DNA from: 43-108 sp001915545
GTDB taxonomy: Bacteria; Bacteroidota; Bacteroidia; Bacteroidales; Bacteroidaceae
Direction: 5' to 3'
DNA: 64,000 bases
Assembly: GCA_902491215.1 (NCBI GenBank)
Contig: CABUGV010000016.1
Coordinates: forward strand, 1 to 64,000
Part shown: positions 56,348 to 64,000 of the stretch, piece after piece
Position numbering within the stretch: position 1 is the first letter of the stretch
Layout: each line of letters begins with the position of its first letter
Made by a program: the position numbers and the translations under genes
The notes under the pieces: generated by a model
Told to the model about the DNA's origin: nothing
Seen by the model: only the letters and a program-made list of their open reading frames with translations
Database searches by the model: none

Positions 56348-59300
56348 ATGAAGAAAAAAGATCTACTTCTATCGCTTTCACTAGCATCAGGACTAGCCCT
56401 TTCATGTCCTTTAAGCTCAACAGCGCAGGATTCTTTCAACGGCTACACTGTCGCCGACGAAGGTGCATGGTGCTGGTTTGCCGACCCTAGAGCCATGCAT
56501 TACGAGAACGACCAGACCAATGCCACATACATCGGATACATTGACGTTCACGGAAGCATAAAAGCCACACAAATCGATTTCAAGACAAACACCGCAAGCG
56601 AAGTGCTCATACGCAGCTACTTCCAGCCAGACGACCACAACAATCCGGCTTTCCTCACCCTTCCAGACGGAAGAATCATGATATTCTACAGCAGACACAC
56701 TGACGAGGCTTGCTTCTACTACAGGATTTCAAAGAAACCGGGAGACATTACTTCACTCGGAGAGGAGAAAGTGCTGAAGACAGCCAACAACACTACCTAC
56801 CCTAACCCGTTCATACTCAGCGATGATCCGGACCACATATATCTGTGCTGGCGAGGCATCAACTGGCACCCAACAGTGGCACAGCTGTCTATGCCTGACG
56901 AGAACGACAACTGTTCGTGGACATGGGGACCGAAACAGATGGTGCAGTCGACCGGTGCACGTCCTTATGCAAAATACATCTCCAACGGCAAGGACAAGAT
57001 ATACGTGAGCTACACTACGGGACACCCAGACAACGAATATCCGAACTGGCTGTATTTCAACGCATTCAACATCAACAGCAGGCAGATGGAAGACATCAAC
57101 GGCAAGGTGCTGTCGAATGTGGACGACGGCCCGTTCAAGGTGAGCAAGACGGAGTCTTTCGCCAACACCTATCCAGCAACAATAGTGGACAGAACAGCCG
57201 ACAGGCGCGACTGGCTGTGGAACATTGCGTTCGACAAGAACGGCAATCCTGCGATAGGAATGGTAAAAATCAACAACGGCAAGGACTCCCACAATTACTA
57301 CTATGCAAAATGGAACGGAAGCAGCTGGACACAGACTTTCCTTGCAAACGGAGGCGGACATTTCCACCAGACACCGACAACAGAAAGATGCTACTCCGGC
57401 GGTATGGCCATCGACAGGGACAATCCTGAGACAGTGTACTGCTCTGTTCCTGTAGAAGGCAAATACGGCAAGGTGTATGAAATTGTGAAGTACACACTCG
57501 ACGACAACGGCAAAGTGGCAGACGAAGAGCAAATCACACACGACTCCAAGCTCAACAACGTAAGACCATATGTCATTGAGGGTACAAAGGATTCGCCGTT
57601 GAGAGTCACATGGATGAACGGTCTGTACTACTACTGGATTGTCAACTCAACTTATCCGAAGGGCTATCCGACAAGCATACAGGCAGACTGGAAACTTCCT
57701 GAAGCTGAAATCGGTGATATCGACATAATGGAAGCGATAGACAAGCAGCTCACTGCAGATGAGACTTACACGCTGAAGGCAGAAGGCGACGGCAAGGACG
57801 GATTCTCAATCAGCCTCGACCTGAGCATCTCGCACGACAACTACGGAGGTACAATCTTCAAGGCCGACGGATTTGAATATGGTCTTGACAAGGAAACGAT
57901 GAAGCCTTACGTGAAAATCGGCGACGAGACCTACAAGAGCCAGAACGTGCTCGGCACGGCAGACTCATGGAAAGGACTCAACGCTACCACCAACGGCCAA
58001 TGGCTAGAGGTGTACAAACTCGACAGATGGAACCTGACCGTTACATACGCAGAAGGTACGGACGGCAACGGCGTACTTACAGTCTACAGAAACGGTCTGA
58101 TAGACCAGAGAATCGACTGCGGCAAACTGAGCATGGGAGACATCACCATTGGTGGATTCGACGGTGTTGTATACAGCGGTGCAAACGTGTCAAGAACTCT
58201 CAACCAGACAGAAGTAAAGAATCTTATCACAAAGGGGGAAATGAGTTCCCTCTTTGTGCCTTCTGTAATCACTACTGACATCGTACTTCCTACAGCTACA
58301 AACACATCAAAACCGATAATATGGACTTCAAGCAATCCTGATGTGGTCAGCACAGACGGTACTGTCAACTTCCCGGAAGCGGAAACAGATGTGACACTCA
58401 CAGCCGACATCAACGGAATGAAAAAGGAATTTGCCGCGAAGGTGATGCCGAGGAACATTGACAGCAACCTCATGGCCTACTATACATTCGAGCAAGAAGA
58501 TGCTGAAGATTCAGACAGCGGAGTGTTCGTCAAGGACATGAGCGGAAACGGCATGGATGCCAGAATCGAGGGAAATGCAGCTATCGACGGAACTCTGAAC
58601 CTCAGCGCAAATACGACCGGAGGATTTACCACAAACGGATATGCTGTGGCTCCAAGCGAGATTCTAGACAGCATGAGAAGCTATACCTTCATGGCTACGA
58701 TAAAGGCTGGTTCACTCAACAGCCAGCCACGCATCTACGACTTCGGTTCGTCGAGCGGAAACAGCATCTTTCTAAGAGCCAACGGACTGGCTGGAGGAAT
58801 AAAATACAACAACGGCAGCACTCAACTGCTGAGCACATCGGCATCGCTGAAAACGGGCGAAGAGACAAAAATTGCCGTTACGTATGATGCAAAAAGCGGA
58901 ATGACAAAAATCTATGTCAACGGCAAGATTGAAGCCAGCGACAACAATACCATCACGCACGAGGCCTACGAACTCTACCAAATCAGCAGGGACACAAGAA
59001 ACTACATAGGACGTACTCAGTGGTGGGACAGCCAATATGCATCGGACAATGTGGATTTCAAAGGTACAATAGATGATTTCAGGGTATACAACATTGCGCT
59101 TACAAAGGAGGAGATATGGGATATCCAGGACATTGAAATAGAAGACGAGGAGATAACTGAAATACAGGGCGGGAAAAACCTGATAAAGGACGGCGACTTC
59201 TCGGGCACAGCTGCAAACAGTGCTCCTGCAGGATGGAAGCAGAGCGACAACACTATGGGCGGAAGCTTTCACTCAAGAGTGCTCTCGACAAACCGCGAAA

Positions 59301-59842
59301 GCGGAAACCTCATGTATATCAGATTCGACGGCACGAACAGCAGCCAGACATCGGCATATACATACGGCACGACAGAAGGATATGAACTGAAATTCAAGGC
59401 CGACAGCTTGTATACCCTTACTTACGACTGCGGATGCTGGGGAGGCAACTATACAGGCGACGCACTTGTTTTCACAATATACGATGTTGACGGCGACGAG
59501 GTATGCAGCATGGAAACTGCAACACCCAACAACCTTGAAGGAGGAAGCGGCTTTGTAAGCGGGAAACTGGAATTCAAGGTGGGCAGATCAGGAAGCGGCA
59601 AACTGGTCATCACACACAAGAGCACCAGCAACTATGCGGCCGGTGTGGACAACCTGTGCCTCATGATAGAGCAGAACATACCAGACAATATCACAGATGC
59701 CGCAGCCGACAATAACGAACGTGTGGACGTATACACTATCGAGGGATACTGCATAAGGAAGAACGTAAAAGCTTCTGATGCCACCAAGAATCTCAGAAAA
59801 GGCATATACATTATTGGAGAAAAGAAAGTCGTTGTCGACTGA
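56348..59842 (+). CDS. Large secreted BNR_4 / ConA-like multidomain protein
   Basis: 1164 residues. Signal peptide 1-26 (LSLSLASGLALSCPLSSTAQ). Residues about 30-440 form a BNR_4-type beta-propeller (GAWCWFADPRAMHYENDQTN, DDHNNPAFLTLPDGRIMIFY), the fold also used by ulvan- and rhamnogalacturonan-type lyases. About 457-628 is a first ConA/LamG-like domain, about 636-700 an atrophied Ig-like domain (IIWTSSNPDVVSTDGTVNF) and about 705-925 a second LamG domain (LMAYYTFEQED to KGTIDDFRVYNIALTKEEI). About 940-1108 is a carbohydrate-binding-like module. A C-terminal tail ends KGIYIIGEKKVVVD, like Por/T9SS-associated tails. A polysaccharide-degrading or -binding surface protein is likely; the substrate is unknown. 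Bordered by terminators, it is its own transcript. Confidence 0.85.
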   Translation: MKKKDLLLSLSLASGLALSCPLSSTAQDSFNGYTVADEGAWCWFADPRAMHYENDQTNATYIGYIDVHGSIKATQIDFKTNTASEVLIRSYFQPDDHNNPAFLTLPDGRIMIFYSRHTDEACFYYRISKKPGDITSLGEEKVLKTANNTTYPNPFILSDDPDHIYLCWRGINWHPTVAQLSMPDENDNCSWTWGPKQMVQSTGARPYAKYISNGKDKIYVSYTTGHPDNEYPNWLYFNAFNINSRQMEDINGKVLSNVDDGPFKVSKTESFANTYPATIVDRTADRRDWLWNIAFDKNGNPAIGMVKINNGKDSHNYYYAKWNGSSWTQTFLANGGGHFHQTPTTERCYSGGMAIDRDNPETVYCSVPVEGKYGKVYEIVKYTLDDNGKVADEEQITHDSKLNNVRPYVIEGTKDSPLRVTWMNGLYYYWIVNSTYPKGYPTSIQADWKLPEAEIGDIDIMEAIDKQLTADETYTLKAEGDGKDGFSISLDLSISHDNYGGTIFKADGFEYGLDKETMKPYVKIGDETYKSQNVLGTADSWKGLNATTNGQWLEVYKLDRWNLTVTYAEGTDGNGVLTVYRNGLIDQRIDCGKLSMGDITIGGFDGVVYSGANVSRTLNQTEVKNLITKGEMSSLFVPSVITTDIVLPTATNTSKPIIWTSSNPDVVSTDGTVNFPEAETDVTLTADINGMKKEFAAKVMPRNIDSNLMAYYTFEQEDAEDSDSGVFVKDMSGNGMDARIEGNAAIDGTLNLSANTTGGFTTNGYAVAPSEILDSMRSYTFMATIKAGSLNSQPRIYDFGSSSGNSIFLRANGLAGGIKYNNGSTQLLSTSASLKTGEETKIAVTYDAKSGMTKIYVNGKIEASDNNTITHEAYELYQISRDTRNYIGRTQWWDSQYASDNVDFKGTIDDFRVYNIALTKEEIWDIQDIEIEDEEITEIQGGKNLIKDGDFSGTAANSAPAGWKQSDNTMGGSFHSRVLSTNRESGNLMYIRFDGTNSSQTSAYTYGTTEGYELKFKADSLYTLTYDCGCWGGNYTGDALVFTIYDVDGDEVCSMETATPNNLEGGSGFVSGKLEFKVGRSGSGKLVITHKSTSNYAAGVDNLCLMIEQNIPDNITDAAADNNERVDVYTIEGYCIRKNVKASDATKNLRKGIYIIGEKKVVVD

Positions 59843-59955
59843 ACCGGCGACAGTATTGCAGAAGAGCCAAGGAAAAACAGAACAATAGGACCTTTATCTG
59901 CTAATGAAAAAACATATAGGCATAAACGAAGGCGCTTAAAGCCTCGGAGATAAGA

Positions 59956-60013
59956 CATAAAAAATATCGGCATCAGGATTTCTTCAAGATTCCTGATGCC
60001 GATATTTTTTATG
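59956..60013. terminator. Strong bidirectional terminator
   Basis: A 23-bp perfect stem (59956-59978 with 59991-60013, 12-nt loop) whose GC-rich centre TATCGGCATCAGGA is flanked by A- and T-runs on both sides. It sits between the convergent BNR_4 and M13 genes and suits both. Confidence 0.92.
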
Positions 60014-60039
60014 CGCTTTTCTGTAGAAAGCTGTTTACA

Positions 60040-62067
60040 TTACCAGATCTGAACTCGTTTTTCCTTAGGAATGAACATTGGGTCCTTCTCTGTTATGCCG
60101 AATGCCTCATACCATGCATCGATGTGAGGAAGCGCTCCGCGTACACGCCATTCGCCAAGAGAATGAACATCGCGGTTAGTATAGTCGCGCATGCACTCCT
60201 CTGTGATGTTCTGTGCCCATACACCTGCGTATGCAAGGAAGAAGCGCTGTTCTGGTGTAAGACCGTTCACTGTTGGGAGCGGTTTGTCCTTTGTAGCATT
60301 CTTGAAGGCTGTATAAGCAATCTGAAGACCTCCGTGGTCGGCAAGGTTCTCACCGAGAGTCAGTGCACCGTTGGCCTTGAGTCCAGGAAGAACTGTGATG
60401 CTGTCGAAGAATGTAACCATCTTGTCGGCAATAGCCTTGAACTTGACATCATCTCCGGATGCCCACCAGTTGCGGAAATTACCCTCTTTGTCGAACTGGC
60501 GTCCCTGGTCGTCGAATCCGTGAGTCATCTCATGTCCGATAACCACACCGATAGCTCCGTAGTTGAATGCATCGTCAGCCTTCATGTCGAAGAACGGATA
60601 CTGAAGAATACCTGCAGGGAAGCAGATTTCGTTTGTTGTAGGATTGTAGTAAGCGTTGACTGTCTGAGGAGTCATGTGCCACTCATCCGGATCGACAGGC
60701 TTATTGTATTTGCGTGAAACGACATCCTTGTTTGCCCATACACCCACAGCCTGCATATTCTCATAGAGGCTCTTTGAAGGGTCGATGCTCAAACCGCTGT
60801 AATCGCGCCACTTGTCAGGGTACCCGATCTTTACATAGAATGCGGCAAGTTTCTCCTTGGCATAAAGTTTTGTGCTGTCGCTCATCCACTCCTGAGAGTC
60901 TATGCGCTCAGCCAAAGCTTCCTGAAGGTTCTTAACCAACTGCACCATACGTTCCTTGTTTTCAGCAGGGAAGTACTTCTTCACGTACATTTCTCCCACT
61001 GCATCGCCGAGAACACCGTTGACAGTGCTGACAGCACGCTTCCAACGTGGCTGAGGTTCCTTTGCACCCGACATTGTACGGCCGAAGAAGTCAAAGCTCT
61101 CTGCGTAGATCTTATCGCCGAGCACGCTTGAATTGTTTGTAAGGAGCTTCCACTCCAAGAGATCCTTGAGCTGATCAAGCGGAGCATCGTTAAGCACTGC
61201 GATAGCTTCCTTGAGCGCCTCAGGCTGACCAACTGAAATTTCCTTCAGGTCGGTAATATAATTGATGGACATATACTTGTCCCAATCGAAGCCGGTGTAC
61301 TCCTTCTTAAGGTCGTCGTAAGATATCTTGTGATAGTTGCTTGCAGGATCTCTAAGCTCGACATTGTTCTTTGAAGCCTTTGCAATGCGTGTCTCGATGC
61401 TCAATACAGAATTCATCTTCTTCTGTGCGTCTGCTTCAGAATAACCGATGAGATTGAACATGTTTACGATATGCTTCTTATAAGCCTCACGCATCTTTGT
61501 CATTGCCTCGTCGTCGTTCAGATAGTATTCTTTCTGACCGAGTGTAAGACCAGACTGGTAGATCTGCACGAGGTTCTTCTTGCTGTCCATCATGTCAGCT
61601 TCGATATACATGGCGAAAAGTTCGCTGGAGCCCTTGATGCTCAGCTCGGCCATGAGAGGCATTACCTCAGAGCGGTCCTTGATGGCCTTGATGCGCTCGA
61701 TGTCGTTCTTGATAGGAGCATATCCATCCTTGTTCAAACGGACAGAATCCATGAGAAGAGCGTAGAGGTCGCCTATCTTCTGGCCAACACTTCCGTTTTC
61801 ATGTTTCTCGGCAGCCAAGTCCTCGATGAGAGATTTGATCTGCTCGCGATTGGTTTCAGCAACTTCGTCGAAACTGCCGAAACGCGGATACTCAGGCTTG
61901 AGAGGATTGTTCTTGATCCATCCTCCGCATGCATACTGGTAGAAATCTGTTCCTGGAGCAACGGATGTATCCATGTTCTCCATCTTTATACCGATACCCT
62001 GTTCAGGAGAACCGGCACAACCCATTAATGCCATAGCAAAAAAAGGAATAAAGTGTTTGATTTTCAT
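60040..62067 (-). CDS. M13-family (neprilysin-like) zinc metallopeptidase lipoprotein
   Basis: 675 residues. Lipoprotein signal ending with AMALMGC (Cys18). The active site VIGHEMTHGFDDQGRQFD lies near residues 508-525 (HExxH), with the third zinc ligand in GENLADHGGLQIAY. The substrate-binding NAYYNPTTNEICFPAGILQ is also present. PepO-like enzymes trim oligopeptides in the periplasm or at the surface. 27 bp after the ABC-F gene, likely in one transcript. Confidence 0.94.
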   Translation of the reverse strand: MKIKHFIPFFAMALMGCAGSPEQGIGIKMENMDTSVAPGTDFYQYACGGWIKNNPLKPEYPRFGSFDEVAETNREQIKSLIEDLAAEKHENGSVGQKIGDLYALLMDSVRLNKDGYAPIKNDIERIKAIKDRSEVMPLMAELSIKGSSELFAMYIEADMMDSKKNLVQIYQSGLTLGQKEYYLNDDEAMTKMREAYKKHIVNMFNLIGYSEADAQKKMNSVLSIETRIAKASKNNVELRDPASNYHKISYDDLKKEYTGFDWDKYMSINYITDLKEISVGQPEALKEAIAVLNDAPLDQLKDLLEWKLLTNNSSVLGDKIYAESFDFFGRTMSGAKEPQPRWKRAVSTVNGVLGDAVGEMYVKKYFPAENKERMVQLVKNLQEALAERIDSQEWMSDSTKLYAKEKLAAFYVKIGYPDKWRDYSGLSIDPSKSLYENMQAVGVWANKDVVSRKYNKPVDPDEWHMTPQTVNAYYNPTTNEICFPAGILQYPFFDMKADDAFNYGAIGVVIGHEMTHGFDDQGRQFDKEGNFRNWWASGDDVKFKAIADKMVTFFDSITVLPGLKANGALTLGENLADHGGLQIAYTAFKNATKDKPLPTVNGLTPEQRFFLAYAGVWAQNITEECMRDYTNRDVHSLGEWRVRGALPHIDAWYEAFGITEKDPMFIPKEKRVQIW

Positions 62068-62093
62068 TGTTTAGTAATTTAATATAGTAATCA

Positions 62094-64000
62094 TTATTTT
62101 GATGTTTCCAACTGCGTAGACAACTGTTCCCACTCTTCGATGGCTTCATCGAGACGCTTCTTCAAGTCGGCATACTTTCCGAAAAGGTCGGCACCGACAT
62201 TGGAATCGGCTGAGGACATCTGCTGTTCCATCTCGGCAATCTCGTTTTCCAACTTAGCGATGGCGGCTTCCTTCTCCGCAACGGCCTTCTCCAAACGCTT
62301 CACGGCACGGGCACGTTCCTTGTCGGCTTCGTAGGAAGACCTTCCTCCTGAAACGGGCGCACTCTTTTCCTGAGCAGAAGCTGAAGAAGATGACGAAGGA
62401 CTTCCGTCTGAAGACATCTTAACATACTGATTCTCCAGTGCAGCATACTTCTCGCGCAGGAAATCGTAAATGCCGCCGATGTGCTCACGCACCTGACCGC
62501 CACCGAACTCGTATACCTTATCGACAAGTCCATCGAGGAAATCTCGGTCGTGGCTGACAACGATTACCGTTCCGTCGAAATTCTTTATAGCATTCTTGAG
62601 AACATCCTTCGAACGAAGGTCAAGATGGTTGGTAGGCTCGTCGAGAATGAGGAAATTAACAGGATTGAGAAGAAGCACCAGCATTGCAAGACGACTGCGC
62701 TCGCCACCGGAAAGCACTCGTACATACTTGTCGGCAGCTTCGCCTCCGAACATGAAGGCTCCGAGGATGTCGCGTATCTTCAACCGCACATCGCCTTTGG
62801 CTATACGGTCAATAGTGTCGAACACTGTGATGTCGCCATCGAGAAGCTGTGCCTGATTCTGGGCGAAATAGCCAATCTGTACGTTGTGGCCTATCTTGAG
62901 CGTACCATCGAATGGTATTTCGTTCATTATGCACTTGACGAGGGTTGACTTACCTTCACCGTTGTTGCCGACGAAAGCAACCTTTTCACCACGCTTTATT
63001 GTAAGATTCACGTCGTGGAAGATATTGTGGTCGCCGTAGCTTTTGGCTACGTCCTTGCATATCACTGGGAAATCTCCGCTGCGCAGGCACGGCGGGAACT
63101 TGAGGTGCATGGCAGAGTTGTCTACCTCGTCGACTTCTATAGGAATAATCTTCTCCAACTGCTTGATGCGGCTCTGCACCTGGTTGGATTTTGTAGGCTT
63201 GTATCTGAAACGTTCTATGAAGTCCTTTATCTCAGCTATTTCCTTCTGCTGATTCTCGTATGCACGAAGCTGCTGTTCATGGCGCTCGGCACGGAGTGCT
63301 ACATAGTCGTCGTACTTGACCTTATAGTCATAAATGCGTCCGCACGAGATTTCGACAGTACGGTTTGTAACATGATTGATGAATGCACGGTCGTGGCTGA
63401 CCAGCACTACGGCATTGGCTCTGTTTGAAAGGAATACTTCGAGCCACTGGATACTGCCGATGTCGAGATGGTTGGTAGGCTCGTCGAGAAGAAGAAGGTC
63501 GGGTTTCAGCAAAAGCAGCTTGGCCAATTCGATACGCATGCGCCATCCTCCGCTGAATTCAGATGTAGGACGGTTGAAATCTTCGCGCTTGAATCCAAGG
63601 CCGACCAATGTACGCTCGAGTTCTGCGCGGTAGTTGTGTCCGCCCATCATCATGAAACGGTCGTTCTCGTGGGTGAATTTTTCGACCAATGCCATATATT
63701 CTTCAGAGTCATAGTCAGTGCGCTCGGCCAACATCTGGTTCATCTTGTCGAGCTCCTCCTGCATGCGGCTTATGTCGGCAAATGCAGTTTCGGCCTCTTC
63801 CAATACGGTGCGTCCGTCGCTGAGCACCATGACCTGAGGAAGATAGCCCACGGTTATGCCTTTCTGCAACGACACTGTACCCGATGTTGGGCGCTGAATA
63901 CCTGCTATGATTTTCAACATGGTCGACTTGCCGGCACCGTTTTTGCCGACAAGTGCTATCTTGTCTTTAGGATTGATTACAAAATTTACATCCTGGAATA
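62094..64000 (-). CDS. ABC-F ATPase, 5' end beyond the window
   Basis: The frame is open to the window edge, so the gene is partial; the visible part has more than 630 codons. The first Walker A (GKNGAGKST) lies at about 63920-63946. First signature SEFSGGWRMRIELA with LLLLDEPTNHLDIGS, linker, second Walker A (FVGNNGEGKSTLVK), second signature RVLSGGERSRLAML with FLILDEPTNHLDLRS, and a C-terminal coiled-coil domain (RLEKAVAEKEAAIAKLENEI). ABC-F proteins act on ribosomes; the Uup-like C-terminal coiled coil and lack of membrane segments fit this. No special resistance signature is visible. Confidence 0.92.
   Translation of the reverse strand, partial: FQDVNFVINPKDKIALVGKNGAGKSTMLKIIAGIQRPTSGTVSLQKGITVGYLPQVMVLSDGRTVLEEAETAFADISRMQEELDKMNQMLAERTDYDSEEYMALVEKFTHENDRFMMMGGHNYRAELERTLVGLGFKREDFNRPTSEFSGGWRMRIELAKLLLLKPDLLLLDEPTNHLDIGSIQWLEVFLSNRANAVVLVSHDRAFINHVTNRTVEISCGRIYDYKVKYDDYVALRAERHEQQLRAYENQQKEIAEIKDFIERFRYKPTKSNQVQSRIKQLEKIIPIEVDEVDNSAMHLKFPPCLRSGDFPVICKDVAKSYGDHNIFHDVNLTIKRGEKVAFVGNNGEGKSTLVKCIMNEIPFDGTLKIGHNVQIGYFAQNQAQLLDGDITVFDTIDRIAKGDVRLKIRDILGAFMFGGEAADKYVRVLSGGERSRLAMLVLLLNPVNFLILDEPTNHLDLRSKDVLKNAIKNFDGTVIVVSHDRDFLDGLVDKVYEFGGGQVREHIGGIYDFLREKYAALENQYVKMSSDGSPSSSSSASAQEKSAPVSGGRSSYEADKERARAVKRLEKAVAEKEAAIAKLENEIAEMEQQMSSADSNVGADLFGKYADLKKRLDEAIEEWEQLSTQLETSK

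Noticed and set aside
56753..57541. Minus-strand open frame inside the BNR_4 gene
   Set aside because: Antisense shadow; rich in Val and Cys as expected from complement of a coding strand, with no family resemblance.

Overview
The window looks like a chromosomal segment of a member of the Bacteroidales, most likely a Prevotella-like organism. The reasons are Bacteroidetes-type promoters (a TAnnTTTG -7 box, for example before tig and before the FAD-dependent dehydrogenase gene), an UpxY-type antiterminator heading a capsule locus, fimbrillin-like lipoproteins, a CotH lipoprotein and a BNR_4 surface protein with a Por-like C-terminal tail. The family-level name is an inference.

Layout. 1-6.7 kb: trigger factor (minus strand), then a three-gene plus-strand cassette (DUF1653 protein, a PD-(D/E)xK-like protein with a QxK motif, and a degenerate phosphoribosyltransferase-fold protein). 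The cassette sits between two islands of dispersed palindromic repeats and between two perfect 197-bp direct repeats. 6.7-13.1 kb: OmpA-family protein, CotH lipoprotein, a lipoprotein with a degenerate PI-PLC-like domain, and a short peptide gene. 13.2-46.1 kb: a large minus-strand exopolysaccharide/capsule locus. Its order, from promoter end to far end, is UpxY, small HAD protein, (AAA ATPase and repeats), Wzx flippase, DegT aminotransferase, CapK-like adenylate-forming enzyme (frameshifted), NeuD-like acetyltransferase, CapA, about fourteen glycosyltransferase-type genes with two acyltransferases and one Wzy-like polymerase, the initiating sugar transferase, PqqD / nucleotidyltransferase / HprK-like kinase, Wza and Wzc. 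46.1-46.5 kb: an apparent invertible promoter, here pointing away from the capsule locus (OFF). 46.8-51.2 kb: repeat islands around an AAA-ATPase-like gene broken by an in-frame stop. 51.3-64 kb: housekeeping and metabolic genes (FAD dehydrogenase, Tex, sugar nucleotidyltransferase, BNR_4 protein, M13 peptidase, ABC-F ATPase).

How the genes fit together. The sugar transferase loads the first sugar on undecaprenyl phosphate, the glycosyltransferases extend it, DegT/CapK/NeuD-type enzymes and the acyltransferases probably add amino or acyl decoration, Wzx flips the unit, the Wzy-like protein polymerises it, and Wzc/Wza control and export the chain. UpxY should antiterminate the long transcript, and DNA inversion at the 16-18 bp inverted repeats upstream of it would switch the locus on and off. 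Two capsule genes carry single-base frameshifts in short homopolymers, a possible second layer of variation (or assembly error).

Most unusual content: (i) the DUF1653 / QxK nuclease-like / PRTase-like cassette between long direct repeats; (ii) dispersed multi-hairpin elements whose stems differ between copies but stay complementary, and arrays of small hairpins joined by a conserved linker of about 9 nt; (iii) an open-reading-frame fusion of an HprK-like kinase to the Wza lipoprotein; (iv) the invertible promoter in OFF orientation; (v) near-identical inverted repeats about 41 kb apart bracketing the whole surface locus. I saw no transposase, site-specific recombinase, tRNA, rRNA or CRISPR array.
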